From Dolichospermum planctonicum (GTDB lineage Bacteria > Cyanobacteriota > Cyanobacteriia > Cyanobacteriales > Nostocaceae): a DNA stretch of 39,313 nucleotides. The notes beneath the pieces are model-generated. The model saw nothing but the letters and a program-made list of their open reading frames with translations, made no database searches and was not told the origin of the DNA. The stretch covers positions 1 through 39,313 of the forward strand of contig NZ_BJCF01000044.1 in the NCBI RefSeq assembly GCF_005402965.1, in the 5' to 3' direction. Both the position numbers and the translations under genes were made by a program. Shown one piece after another: positions 18,504-27,478 of the stretch (position 1 is the stretch's first letter; every line of letters begins with the position of its first letter).

Positions 18504-18575
18504 ATTTTGGATTTTGGATTTTGGATTTTGGATTTTGGATGGGAATTGTTTTTCTTGGCATTGACAATCCAAAAT
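18504..18575 (+). repeat. Heptanucleotide repeats (ATTTTGG)5 with inverted copy
   Basis: Five tandem ATTTTGG units run from 18504 to 18538, directly after rpsD. ATTTTGGAT (18532-18540) pairs with ATCCAAAAT (18567-18575), so a hairpin can form in the rpsD 3' region. Heptamer short tandem repeats of this kind are characteristic of heterocystous cyanobacteria. Confidence 0.85.
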
Positions 18576-18608
18576 CTAAAACAGAACTTGCTGGCATAAT
18601 ACCCTAAA

Positions 18609-18640
18609 TCGTAGTGAGGACTTTAGTCCTCTCTTCGAGA
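18609..18640. repeat. Interspersed palindrome GAGGAC-TTTA-GTCCTC
   Basis: A 6-bp perfect stem with a 4-base loop at 18616-18631, preceded by GTAGT. The AGGACTTTAGTCCT core is a common cyanobacterial interspersed repeat. A degenerate relative (AGGACTAAAGTTCTGACTAC) is at about 32412-32431. A second small stem, CTCT-TCG-AGAG, adjoins it. Confidence 0.6.
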
Positions 18641-18756
18641 GTCTACGAGAACAATCATCAGAGCTAAATCTCTAGCTAAAAACAGAAGATTATAATTTAT
18701 TTTTTGTGACAATTGTGTCAGCCCTATAAAATCTAAGATTCCCTGATATTAACTGA

Positions 18757-19761
18757 CTAACCACCAATCTGGGACATAGTACGGGCATAAGTGCCGAGAG
18801 TACCAGAGTCACGTTGTTTAAAGTTTATTTCTGATTTGATATTTAAAATTTGTCTCACTTGTGTTTGTAGATCTGTGGTACTAATACCAGCGCGTAAAGA
18901 TGATTTTAAGTCAATTTGACCGGTTTCATTTAATAAGCAAGGACGTAGCCAACCATCGGCGCTAAGACGCATCCGGTTACAGCGATCGCAAAAACATTCT
19001 GACATTTGGCTAATAAATCCTAGTGTGCCTTTAGCCCCAGGAATTTGAAATATATCCGCAGGTCCATTACCACAAACTTGCGATTCTGTCAAGCCCCAAC
19101 GCTCATAAATGGATTGACGTAAATCTGCTGAAGATACCCAACCGCGATCGCTAAATAGGTCTTTGTTCCCAATAGGCATAAATTCAATAAATCTAACGTG
19201 CCATTGTTTATCAATAGTTAAAGCAGCCAAGTCTAAAATTTCATGGTCATTAACGCCAGGAATTACCACTACATTTAATTTCAACGGGTTAAATCCCACC
19301 CTATAAGCAGCTTGGATACCTTGCCACACTTGTTGCCAGCGTCCACGTCCATGATTACCGGTAATTTCTGCAAATATATGTGGATCTAGAGAATCTAAAC
19401 TAATATTAATTCTTTTTAAACCTGCATCATAGAGATTTTGGGCTATGGGAGCGAGTAGAAATCCATTTGTAGTCATTCCTAGATCTTCAGTTTGGGGAAG
19501 ATGAGCAATTTTCTCAACTAAATCAACTACATGAGGACGGAGTAAAGGTTCACCACCCGTTAAACGAAAGCGGGTAAAACCAACGGGGATAAATACCTCT
19601 TGAATGAGGGTAAGCAGTTCCTCATCAGTTAATAATTGCTGTTTGACGATATAATCAAGTTCTGCACCTTCGGGCATACAGTATTGACAACGAAAGTTGC
19701 AGCGATCAATTAAACTGATGCGGAGGTAGTCCACCTTGTTTATAGTTGCGCTGGTTGTCAT
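18757..19761 (-). CDS. moaA: GTP 3',8-cyclase MoaA
   Basis: A 334-residue radical-SAM enzyme that, with MoaC, converts GTP to cyclic pyranopterin monophosphate in molybdenum cofactor synthesis, needed for nitrate reductase. The N-terminal SAM cluster motif is CNFRCQYC (CX3CX2C), followed by the SAM-binding [10 protein letters not shown]. The C-terminal second 4Fe-4S site shows [13 protein letters not shown] and a later RPCL cysteine. The protein ends in the conserved Gly-Gly required for activity. Start is ATG 19761. No other moa genes are in the window. Confidence 0.97.
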   Translation of the reverse strand: MTTSATINKVDYLRISLIDRCNFRCQYCMPEGAELDYIVKQQLLTDEELLTLIQEVFIPVGFTRFRLTGGEPLLRPHVVDLVEKIAHLPQTEDLGMTTNGFLLAPIAQNLYDAGLKRINISLDSLDPHIFAEITGNHGRGRWQQVWQGIQAAYRVGFNPLKLNVVVIPGVNDHEILDLAALTIDKQWHVRFIEFMPIGNKDLFSDRGWVSSADLRQSIYERWGLTESQVCGNGPADIFQIPGAKGTLGFISQMSECFCDRCNRMRLSADGWLRPCLLNETGQIDLKSSLRAGISTTDLQTQVRQILNIKSEINFKQRDSGTLGTYARTMSQIGG

Positions 19762-19851
19762 ATTAGGGAAGTCAATTACTTAGAGCGGTTGTACCAACAT
19801 CATCTTAACTGATTTTTCAAAGGCATCAAATTTTATAAAAATATAAAATAA

Positions 19852-19880
19852 ATCCCCGACTTCTCAAAGAAATCGAGGAT
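19852..19880 (-). terminator. Terminator of rpe
   Basis: On the minus strand ATCCTCGATTTCT and AGAAGTCGGGGAT form a long stem with a short loop, beginning 30 bases after the rpe stop and followed by a T-rich run. The sequence is a variant of the ATCCCCGACTTCTT palindrome widely used as a terminator-like repeat in cyanobacteria. Confidence 0.75.
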
Positions 19881-19910
19881 CTAAGTTGTACTTGATCAGA
19901 AGTATTTAAA

Positions 19911-20618
19911 TTAAACAGCAGCTAATTCTGGAGTTGGACGCTTACTGTTACGGATATTGTGAATCGCGTCAGCATAATCAGGAGCATTGAATACAGCCGA
20001 ACCTGCTACAATAGCATTAGCACCAGCTTCCAAAACTTGCCAAGTATTATTAGCTTTCAGACCCCCGTCAACTTCAATCCAAGGATCTAAACCGCGTTCA
20101 TCACACATTTGACGCAATTTGCGGATTTTAGGAACTACGCTAGGAATGAAGCTTTGACCACCAAAACCGGGGTTAACGCTCATAATTAGCACTAAATCGC
20201 ACAATTCCAGCACATATTCAATTAACTCCAAAGGTGTACCAGGATTCAGTACAACTCCAGCCTGCTTACCAAGTTCTCTGATTTGTCCCAAAGTGCGGTG
20301 TAAGTGAGGAGATGCGTTATGTTCAGCATGGACGGATATAATATCAGCACCAGCCTTAGCAAAACCTTCTACATACTTTTCTGGTTCAACAATCATCAAG
20401 TGGACATCTAGGGGTTTAGTTGTAACCGGACGAATCGCCTCCACAATCAGAGGACCTATTGTAATATTAGGGACAAAACGTCCGTCCATTACATCAACGT
20501 GAATCCAATCTGCTCCCGCTTTGTCTACGGCGCGAATATCGTCACCCAGACGGCTAAAATCTGCTGATAGGATAGATGGAGCAATAACTATGGGCTTTTG
20601 AGATGAATTTTGGGTCAT
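19911..20618 (-). CDS. rpe: Ribulose-phosphate 3-epimerase
   Basis: A 235-residue TIM-barrel enzyme that interconverts ribulose 5-phosphate and xylulose 5-phosphate in the Calvin cycle and the pentose phosphate pathway. Signatures are [16 protein letters not shown], the metal-binding [28 protein letters not shown] and [12 protein letters not shown]. Length is as in other cyanobacteria. It starts at ATG 20618 and is followed by a stem-loop terminator. Confidence 0.98.
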   Translation of the reverse strand: MTQNSSQKPIVIAPSILSADFSRLGDDIRAVDKAGADWIHVDVMDGRFVPNITIGPLIVEAIRPVTTKPLDVHLMIVEPEKYVEGFAKAGADIISVHAEHNASPHLHRTLGQIRELGKQAGVVLNPGTPLELIEYVLELCDLVLIMSVNPGFGGQSFIPSVVPKIRKLRQMCDERGLDPWIEVDGGLKANNTWQVLEAGANAIVAGSAVFNAPDYADAIHNIRNSKRPTPELAAV

Positions 20619-20920
20619 GGTTAGTGGGTTTTAAGCGTCTTCGTCTGTAGGTATTGTAACAAAATATGGATAAATTATTAATTAAGGCAAGAGTAAAAAA
20701 GTTTTTTAGTGAAAATCAGGAGTCAGAAGTCGGGACTCAGGAGAAGAAAGAAAAGATAAAAATCATATCTTTCTGATACCCTATACATTGCCTTTTGCAT
20801 TTTTTCTTTTACCTTTAGCATTGTATACATTGCCTTTTGCATCTTCTCTTTCACTTCTTAGATTTTATACATTGCCTTTTGTACCATATCTTTTAAGTCT
20901 TGTATTTTACTTAGTAGCTC
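20619..20920. other. Divergent gap between rpe and the subtilase gene
   Basis: The left part should hold the rpe promoter. The right part is filled by tandem repeats (20782-20883). A frame of 79 codons starting at 20788 translates the repeats into hydrophobic heptapeptides and runs into the subtilase gene in another frame; it is best seen as an accident of the repeats. Confidence 0.6.
20782..20913. repeat. 42-bp tandem repeat, three copies
   Basis: TATACATTGCCTTTTGCA starts at 20782 and 20824, and a variant ending GTA at 20866, an exact 42-bp period. The filler between them is pyrimidine-rich and keeps a weaker 21-bp (three-heptamer) sub-period. It ends just before the signal-peptide start of the subtilase gene and so may affect its leader. 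Confidence 0.8.
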
Positions 20921-22513
20921 ATGAACAAAAATTGGATAATTTTTTGGGGTTTAAGTTTTTCCTGCTTAACTCTACCAACCTTTGCTGGTGTAAAAGTTAC
21001 AAATTTTTTAGGGAAGAATGGTATTGATGCTTTAGAACTACATCAAGCTCCTTATAATTTAACCGGAAGAAAAATTGCTATTGGTCAAGTAGAAATCGGT
21101 CGTCCAGGAATGTTTGGCTGGGACAAAGCCGTGTCTAAAAATCGTGCTGTATCACCAACAGCGGTTTTTATCCGCAATCTTGTAGCTAAGTCAAATTTTA
21201 ATGTTGAGTCTCATGCCTATAATGTTTCTGCTGTCATGGTAAGTCAAGATAAAGCTTTTCCTGGTGTAGCACCCAATGCACGATTATATTCTTCCGCTGT
21301 GGGGTCTATGAGAAAAAATGGTCAACCGGAGGAGTGTTTATCAGCGCAACACATCGCTTTACAAAATGGTGGTGATGTTCGAGCTATTAATTTTAGTTTT
21401 GGTGAACCATTAAATCGTGATTCTAGACCAGAAGCTATTTTAGATGGAAATGCTTTACTCACATTATGTATTGACTGGTCTAGTCGTGTGCATGATGTTG
21501 TGTATACTATTGCGGGAAATCAAGGTAAAGGCGGGATTCCTATTCCTACAGACAATTTTAACGCAATTAATGTGGCTTTTTCCTCAGAACGAAACGGAAT
21601 TTTTGATAAAGTTCACGTTTCTAATTTGACTAATAACAGTCAAGAAATAAAAGATCGTTTAACTGGAAAAGAATTTAATATTGGTAATAGAAGAGCAATT
21701 AGTTTAGTTGCTCCTGGTACTAATATTCCTTTACTTAATCCCGATGGTAAAATTAATAAATCTACAGGTACTAGTTTTGCTGCACCACAGGTTACTGCTA
21801 CTGTAGCATTATTGCAAGAGTTTACTGATAGACAATTGCGAAATAAACAACTAAATTGGAGCATTGATGCTCGTCGTCATCAAGTGATGAAAGCTATATT
21901 ACTCAATGCAGCAGATAAAATTCAAGATAGTGGTGATGGTTTACGGTTAGGAATGACGAGAACATTAGTTGATAAACAAAATCAAGATTGGTTAGTAACG
22001 GAAGCTTATCAAGATGCAAAAATTTCCTTAGATGCTCAAATGGGAGCAGGTCATCTAAATGCTTTTCGAGCTTATCAACAATTAAATGGTGGTCAATGGA
22101 AAGCTAATGCGCCTATACCATCAATTGGTTGGAATTATGATAAAGTTAATGCTAATACTGCTCAGGAATATGTTTTTCAAAGCGGTTTAAAAGCAAATAG
22201 TTTTGTAGCTATTACTTTAAGTTGGGATCGTTTGGTAGAGTTGAATGATAAAAATAATAATCAACAATATGATCTGGGGGAAACATTTAAAGATCAGGGA
22301 TTAAATAATCTTGATGTTTATTTGGTTAAGGAAAATGGGAAGAACAATGAAGTTGTTATGTGTGCTTCTGTGAGTGAAGTGGATAATATTGAACATATCT
22401 TTTGTCCAGTTTCTACTAATGGTAATTATAAAATTCGGGTAGAATTTAAGAAGCAGGTTAATGAAGCTGTTCAACCTTATGCTTTAGCTTGGTGGACTGT
22501 AGGTGAAAAGTGA
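20921..22513 (+). CDS. Secreted subtilisin-like (S8) peptidase with altered Asp motif
   Basis: A 530-residue protein with a signal peptide (MNKNWIIFWGLSFSCLTLPTFA). The subtilase core is visible. The catalytic Ser285 lies in STGTSFAAPQVTATVALL, the oxyanion Asn200 in TIAGNQG, and a His98 in NVESHAYNVSAVMV takes the place of the usual H-G-T motif. Where the catalytic Asp of D-(S/T)-G is expected the protein reads IAIGQVEIGRPG, with Glu58 instead. After the core is a beta-rich domain with an EF-hand-like acidic loop (DKNNNQQYDLGE) that probably binds calcium. It may be an active variant or a non-catalytic relative. The start is the ATG that opens the signal peptide. Confidence 0.85.
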   Translation: MNKNWIIFWGLSFSCLTLPTFAGVKVTNFLGKNGIDALELHQAPYNLTGRKIAIGQVEIGRPGMFGWDKAVSKNRAVSPTAVFIRNLVAKSNFNVESHAYNVSAVMVSQDKAFPGVAPNARLYSSAVGSMRKNGQPEECLSAQHIALQNGGDVRAINFSFGEPLNRDSRPEAILDGNALLTLCIDWSSRVHDVVYTIAGNQGKGGIPIPTDNFNAINVAFSSERNGIFDKVHVSNLTNNSQEIKDRLTGKEFNIGNRRAISLVAPGTNIPLLNPDGKINKSTGTSFAAPQVTATVALLQEFTDRQLRNKQLNWSIDARRHQVMKAILLNAADKIQDSGDGLRLGMTRTLVDKQNQDWLVTEAYQDAKISLDAQMGAGHLNAFRAYQQLNGGQWKANAPIPSIGWNYDKVNANTAQEYVFQSGLKANSFVAITLSWDRLVELNDKNNNQQYDLGETFKDQGLNNLDVYLVKENGKNNEVVMCASVSEVDNIEHIFCPVSTNGNYKIRVEFKKQVNEAVQPYALAWWTVGEK

Positions 22514-22594
22514 TCTATTTTTTTATAATTGCAATAATGAAGATGAACCACTAAAAAACGCGCTATCAGCTATGTTACACCACAAGTATAATTG
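22514..22594. other. Short gap after the subtilase gene
   Basis: No clear terminator is seen after the peptidase stop codon. The gap as a whole (22514-22916) contains only the small minus-strand ORF and AT-rich repeats TATAAACAACAAA (about 22775-22800) before surE. Confidence 0.4.
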
Positions 22595-22714
22595 TCACAT
22601 ACTGCATACTGCTAATCCAGACAAGTTATGAGTGTTTGCACCATGTAAAGAAGCGGTGATACCAATACCAAAGGTAAAAGCACTAACTAGCAGCCAGTTT
22701 GGGAACTGTCCCAT
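22595..22714 (-). CDS. Putative 39-residue membrane microprotein
   Basis: A short frame, ATG at 22714, encoding MGQFPNWLLVSAFTFGIGIT then a hydrophilic tail with two His and a terminal C-S-M. AAGGT lies six bases upstream of the ATG, a good ribosome-binding site, which is rarer here than an ATG. The first half is hydrophobic and glycine-spaced, like a single membrane helix. I do not recognise the family. It could equally be a fragment of a decayed gene or chance. It is convergent with the subtilase gene and divergent from surE. Confidence 0.4.
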   Translation of the reverse strand: MGQFPNWLLVSAFTFGIGITASLHGANTHNLSGLAVCSM

Positions 22715-22916
22715 CTTGACACCTTAACCATTTCTATACTAAACTACTCAAGTAATTTCATTAAATCACAATTATAAACAACAAATATAAACAACAAAGA
22801 TGTTAAAATTACTCAAGTTATGTTACATTTATATGGCGGTGAATTAAAATAACTTCCGGTAGTATCACCCACCAAACCATATTCCAGATTGACAAGTGAC
22901 CACTCACTAACGAATA

Positions 22917-23609
22917 ATGACTATAATTTTAACCAATGACGACGGTATTGATGCCCCAGGTATTGCAGCTTTATTCAAAGCCGTAAGCACTAAATATGAC
23001 AAGACTAAACTGATTATTGCGGCACCACAATTACATCAATCAGGCTGTGGACATCAAGTGACTACCCATCAGCCAATTAACGTCGAACGTCGTTCTGATT
23101 TGGAGTATGCAGTAGGAGGAACTCCTGCTGATTGTGTGAGAGTTGCAATATCACATCTTGATCCAAATGTCAAGTACGTAATCTCAGGTATTAATGCTGG
23201 TGGAAACTTAGGAGTTGATCAATATATTTCCGGTACTGTCGCTGCTGCGAGAGAAGCAGCAATACACGGTATTCCAGGAATTGCTGTTTCTCACTATCGT
23301 CGCGGCAATCTCGATTATAATTGGGATGCAGCTAGTAAATGGACTTCCCAATTATTAGAGAATTTAATTCAACTTCCTCTAGAACCCGGATGTTTTTGGA
23401 ATGTCAATTTACCCCATTTGTCACCAGAGGCGGCATTTCCAGAGGTAATATTTTGTCAACCTTGTACAAAGCCTTTACCTGTTAATTATCGCATACAAGA
23501 TGATGGTTTTTGCTACATAGGAGAATACGGGCAACGAGAGCGAACTCCTAATAGTGATGTTGATATATGTTTTTCTGGAAAAATTGCGGTGACAAAGTTA
23601 AGAGTTTAA
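22917..23609 (+). CDS. surE: 5'/3'-nucleotidase SurE
   Basis: A 230-residue metal-dependent phosphatase acting on nucleoside monophosphates, a stationary-phase survival protein in other bacteria. The N-terminal ILTNDDGIDAPGI gives the two metal-binding Asp residues, APQLHQSGCGH the active-site Ser, and ISGINAGGNLGVDQYISGTVAAAREA the Asn of the metal site and the family signature. Length is slightly below the usual 250. Start is ATG 22917, without a ribosome-binding site. It is a single-gene unit. Confidence 0.95.
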   Translation: MTIILTNDDGIDAPGIAALFKAVSTKYDKTKLIIAAPQLHQSGCGHQVTTHQPINVERRSDLEYAVGGTPADCVRVAISHLDPNVKYVISGINAGGNLGVDQYISGTVAAAREAAIHGIPGIAVSHYRRGNLDYNWDAASKWTSQLLENLIQLPLEPGCFWNVNLPHLSPEAAFPEVIFCQPCTKPLPVNYRIQDDGFCYIGEYGQRERTPNSDVDICFSGKIAVTKLRV

Positions 23610-23637
23610 CATTAGCTTTTAACATCAACTGTGGTAA

Positions 23638-23970
23638 TTATTCATCTGAATTTTGCAGTAAAGATAGGAGTCCATCTAAAGTTTGTGACAATTGAGTGAT
23701 TTGTCGTATTGACTCCTTATGAGAGTCCGCCAGACTTTGGACAGCGTCACACAAGGCAAAAATCTGATAACTTTGCTGCTGTACTTGTTTTCCTTGGATT
23801 TCTAGTTGTAAACTCAGGGAATCTACTCTTTGACCAAGACGTTCAATTGTTTCAGTTGTAGACAGTACAGCGTCTCCAATTTGTTCAACAATAGATTCTA
23901 ACCTGCTGACTTTGGTTTCCACTCCAATTGCAATCATTTCTGGCTTGCTCCAATTTTGAGAAAAAATCAT
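23638..23970 (-). CDS. Small coiled-coil protein of unknown function
   Basis: A 110-residue protein I do not recognise. Nearly the whole length is one amphipathic helix with heptad spacing of Ile, Leu and Val (VETKVSRLESIVEQIGDAV, ERLGQRVDSLSLQLEIQGK), so a parallel or antiparallel coiled coil is expected. It has no signal peptide and a single Cys. The start at ATG 23970 gives ten extra residues before a possible internal Met at position 12. It converges on surE with only 28 bp between stop codons. Confidence 0.65.
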   Translation of the reverse strand: MIFSQNWSKPEMIAIGVETKVSRLESIVEQIGDAVLSTTETIERLGQRVDSLSLQLEIQGKQVQQQSYQIFALCDAVQSLADSHKESIRQITQLSQTLDGLLSLLQNSDE

Positions 23971-24081
23971 TACAGTGATATTCCTATATATTCAGCCAAC
24001 AGTGAAATCATCAGCATTATTAGGACTTAAACAGAATATAGCTAACAGTCAGGTGTAGCTATAAGCCTTATTATTACTTAG

Positions 24082-24101
24082 GGGTAATTCATGAATTACC
24101 C
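24082..24101. repeat. 20-bp perfect palindrome
   Basis: GGGTAATTCATGAATTACCC is fully self-complementary. It resembles the GGGCGATTCATGAATCGCCC family of interspersed palindromes in Nostocales, with GCG changed to GTA and compensating changes on the other arm. It lies between the coiled-coil gene and the ABC exporter gene, both on the minus strand. Confidence 0.8.
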
Positions 24102-24264
24102 TTACTTTCCTGGCGTTTTACGTAAGTCCTGATTATTAAGAGAATGCTTGGGAAGTGATAAAATCTACCCAAAATATCTCTCCAAACCCTGAGTATTTCT
24201 TTTTCTGGAGTTCTCTTATTAGTAATATAACCACTAATTATCCACAAAATCAAGCTATTTTAGT

Positions 24265-26022
24265 TCAATGGAGTAGTTCTTCTACAAGATGTTGATTCCA
24301 CAAAATCTTATAAAGTCCAGGCTGTTCTACAAGTTCTGAGTGATTACCGCTTTGGACGATTTTGCCCTGCTCCATGACCAAAATTCGGTCAGCGGTGGCC
24401 GCTGCGGAAAGTTGGTGAGTAATGAAAATCACAGTTTTTCTTTTTGTACCTGTGGAGAGATTAGCCAGAATTTGTGTAGCAGTTTGATTATCTACACTGG
24501 AAAGGGCATCATCTAAAAGCAAAATTGGGGCATCAATCAACATAGCTCTTGCTAAAGCTGTGCGTTGTCGTTGTCCACCAGAAAGGGTAATACCGCGCTC
24601 TCCCACAATGGTTTCGTATTTTTTGGGAAATTTACCGATTTCTGAATCAATTTGCGCCATTTTGCCCGCGTAAATTACATTTTCTTCTGGGGCTAGGGGG
24701 TCGCCATAACGGATATTATTTTTGATGGTGGTACTGAATAAAAAGCTATCTTGAGGTACGTAAGCAATGGCTTTTCTTAAATCACTCACAGCGAGTTGAG
24801 TAATATCCCAGCCATCTAAAAATAATTGTCCGGGCTGAATATCTAATAATCTAGGGATAGCATTGGCTAAAGTTGATTTTCCACAACCCACAGGACCGAT
24901 AATGGCGACTATTTCCCCAGGGGCAATGGTAAAATTGAGATGATCTAAAGCTGGGGTATTGACACCAGGGTAAGTGTAATTAAAATTTACTGCTGTTAGT
25001 TCTCCTTGGATATTACGGATTTCAATATGTTGACTATTAGCTGTGTCCTGAATTTTGGGGGTTACACTGAGAATAGTCTCTAATCGGTCAATACTAACTT
25101 CACCTCGTTGATAAGCTGTAATGGTAAATCCTAATAAAGCCGTGGGGAAAACCAAACGCTCTACATAAATTAGTAGCGCCAAAAAATCCCCAATTGCTAG
25201 AGAACCAGTAGATATTCGTGCTGTACCTAACCAGATGATTATTAAAGAACTGAGACTAGCTAAACCACCAATGAGAGGAAATAGAGTGTTACGAGTTTTA
25301 GCTAATTGCAAATTAGCAGTTAATAGCTGTTGATTTTCTCGATTAAAAGCCTGACGCTCATTTTTTTCTTGGGCGTAAATTTTAATGAGAGTAATACCAC
25401 TAATATCTTCCCGGACAAGTTCGCTGATATTTGCAAGTTTTTCCTGGACAGCGGTTTGTTCGTCACGCAGGCGATCGCTAAAAAAATGCACCACGAGAAA
25501 CATCAGGGGATAAACTGCTAATGATGCCAATGTCAGGTCTACACTCAAGGATAACATGACTGGTAATGTTAGAGCATAGGCGAACATGGTATTTGCCAAA
25601 CTCAAGACAGCAAAGCCTAATAATCGTCGAATATTATCTACATCACTAGTAGCGCGACTAATTAAATCCCCAGGGGTATTAACGTTAAAATAAGCAGGTT
25701 CTAATCGGAGTAAATGTTCAAAAATCCGCTGTTTGAGGTCAAATTCCACCTGTCTTCCCACACCAAATATCCAAATACGGGAAGCCATTCGTACCATCCA
25801 CATGGCGGAACTGAGTAGAGTAATGATCACCACGTAATGTATTACCTGGTGAAAACTCACATTCGTGGAAATTGAAAGTGTATCTACTCCAGAACGAATT
25901 AACAAAGGAATATACACCCCCAGTCCATTGACGAGTAATAAGGCGATAATACCTGATATAGTTTCCCGCCAATAGGGACGTAAATAGTGAGCGATTTTAG
26001 CAAGTCTGTGCGATTTGGCCAT
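24265..26022 (-). CDS. ABC exporter, fused permease and ATPase
   Basis: A 585-residue half-transporter that should work as a homodimer or heterodimer in the inner membrane. The N-terminal ~320 residues hold six transmembrane helices of the type I exporter fold (ABC_membrane). The ATPase domain has Walker A GPVGCGKST, the Q-loop AYVPQDSFLFSTTI, the signature LSGGQRQR, Walker B ILLLDDALSSVD and the switch histidine in VIFITHQLSA. All catalytic residues are present. The set resembles MsbA/MdlB-type lipid or drug exporters; substrate is unknown. The upstream membrane protein gene is 73 bp away on the same strand and may be co-transcribed. Confidence 0.94.
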   Translation of the reverse strand: MAKSHRLAKIAHYLRPYWRETISGIIALLLVNGLGVYIPLLIRSGVDTLSISTNVSFHQVIHYVVIITLLSSAMWMVRMASRIWIFGVGRQVEFDLKQRIFEHLLRLEPAYFNVNTPGDLISRATSDVDNIRRLLGFAVLSLANTMFAYALTLPVMLSLSVDLTLASLAVYPLMFLVVHFFSDRLRDEQTAVQEKLANISELVREDISGITLIKIYAQEKNERQAFNRENQQLLTANLQLAKTRNTLFPLIGGLASLSSLIIIWLGTARISTGSLAIGDFLALLIYVERLVFPTALLGFTITAYQRGEVSIDRLETILSVTPKIQDTANSQHIEIRNIQGELTAVNFNYTYPGVNTPALDHLNFTIAPGEIVAIIGPVGCGKSTLANAIPRLLDIQPGQLFLDGWDITQLAVSDLRKAIAYVPQDSFLFSTTIKNNIRYGDPLAPEENVIYAGKMAQIDSEIGKFPKKYETIVGERGITLSGGQRQRTALARAMLIDAPILLLDDALSSVDNQTATQILANLSTGTKRKTVIFITHQLSAAATADRILVMEQGKIVQSGNHSELVEQPGLYKILWNQHLVEELLH

Positions 26023-26095
26023 GCCAGCAATTGATGATTAATGATTAATCTGTTCCCACCTTCATCCCCTAACCCCAGTCACATTTTAAACATGA

Positions 26096-26785
26096 TCACG
26101 GGCGACCACGCAAGAAAACATAAATTTGGTTGAGATAACTTTCCCATACTTGGGTAGTAAGTTGCAGAGTTTCTGCACTAGGGACAAAATCCTCTACCCG
26201 TAACCCACGGTTTCTGATTTCTTGGGGATTTTGGAGTAGATAGGAGGGAATGTTCCTATTCATACTATTGAAAGCTATAATGGGAGAATTGATCTCTTCC
26301 TGATGTAGGATGATATCTTGCTGTATATCTGAGATACTAGGACTAGTATTGACTGGAGCTAAGGCTACTAAAGCAGATGAAGAAGATTGGTAATTGAGAT
26401 TATTACCCTCCACTGTAGCAATTGGTGATCTAACTAAGAAATAAGCGATCGCTGGTGTACTAGATAAAAGTAAAATACCTAAAGCCCATCCTAGTAAGTA
26501 ACCGCCCGGTTTGTCTATACCACCTCCTTTGATTTTTTGAGCAGCGAAACACAACATTAAAACCGAAGCACCCAAGGGCTTGAGGGGAAAGGAGATAAAC
26601 CGCCACAAAGAAGATACTGCTGGTTCATTGGGATTAAGAAAAGCCAAGGCTAAAACAACAATTACCAGCCCTAAAATGAATCTACCGACAAAAGTTCCTG
26701 TGGGATAGAATCTTTGAAACAAGGAATAGGCTACAACACCAATTAAGAGCCATAGCAAGACCCGGCTTAACAACTGAAACATCAT
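26096..26785 (-). CDS. Membrane protein of unknown function
   Basis: A 229-residue protein I cannot place. About four hydrophobic helices fill residues 5-120 (for example LLSRVLLWLLIGVVAYSLF, FILGLVIVVLALAFL and LLGWALGILLLSSTPAIAYF). The remaining ~110 residues are soluble, with an acidic SISDIQQDIILHQEEINS and an end EDFVPSAETLQLTTQVWE. The helices followed by a soluble tail faintly recall the membrane part of YdcF/DUF218 proteins, but the DUF218 signature is absent. It is upstream of the ABC exporter on the same strand. Confidence 0.65.
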   Translation of the reverse strand: MMFQLLSRVLLWLLIGVVAYSLFQRFYPTGTFVGRFILGLVIVVLALAFLNPNEPAVSSLWRFISFPLKPLGASVLMLCFAAQKIKGGGIDKPGGYLLGWALGILLLSSTPAIAYFLVRSPIATVEGNNLNYQSSSSALVALAPVNTSPSISDIQQDIILHQEEINSPIIAFNSMNRNIPSYLLQNPQEIRNRGLRVEDFVPSAETLQLTTQVWESYLNQIYVFLRGRP

Positions 26786-27478
26786 AAGTAAGTTAACTCT
26801 CTAATTTTTTAGGGACGTAAGCCCATAGGCTACAGATAGTGGATTAATTTTATCGTCAAGCTGACTTCAAAATACCCCATACCTGACACCCAAAGATTAC
26901 CGTCGTAGTGATTTTAGTGCAATTTTTTGACACTGGGTGTATTATTGCCAATTTTCCTGAAGGAATTTTTGGAAAAATATCCGTGTATTAAGTTTGGATA
27001 GTGTTACTAATGTCTAGTGATAAGGAATGCTCACCCCACAGGAGTTAAACTGATTGCGTTTATACAATCAATTTAAGTGATCATAAATACTCATAATTTA
27101 TTTAAATTTATTTACAACAAATATTTACTATTTACAACAAAAAAGAGGTGGGGTATCTTTATTAGTTTAAGTGAAAATTGTATTGATTTTTATAAACTTA
27201 CTTAATTGAGAATATCTATCTAATGACATACAAACATAATCAGGCCTTTGATGGAAGGTCTTAATCATAAAAATATCTAATATGAATCTATTAGAACAGA
27301 ACAACTAAGAACTAAAAATTCAATTTTACCAGGTTCTAATGTTGAGAATAATCAATTGAACTTGAACTTAATCGCTTTCCGGGTAGTCAATGACCTCAGA
27401 TCATGATTCATGATGAAATTTGCACACAATAGGAATTTAAACCTGGAAACAAGCTAATAAATTGGAGAGGAAAAAATT
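26786..27478 (+). other. 693-bp region upstream of the stress cluster
   Basis: No gene seen. It contains a direct repeat TATTTACAACAAA (about 27109 and 27129), an imperfect hairpin AGGCCTT/AAGGTCTT near 27243-27262, and a weak TTCC-TGAA-GGAA stem near 26955. The stress-cluster promoter must be here, but no consensus boxes could be chosen with confidence. A GGAGAGG just before 27479 is the ribosome-binding site of the first gene. Confidence 0.45.

Noticed and set aside
20788-21027. 79-codon frame overlapping the subtilase start
   Set aside because: It is a translation of the 42-bp tandem repeats and then an out-of-frame overlap with the clear signal-peptide gene.
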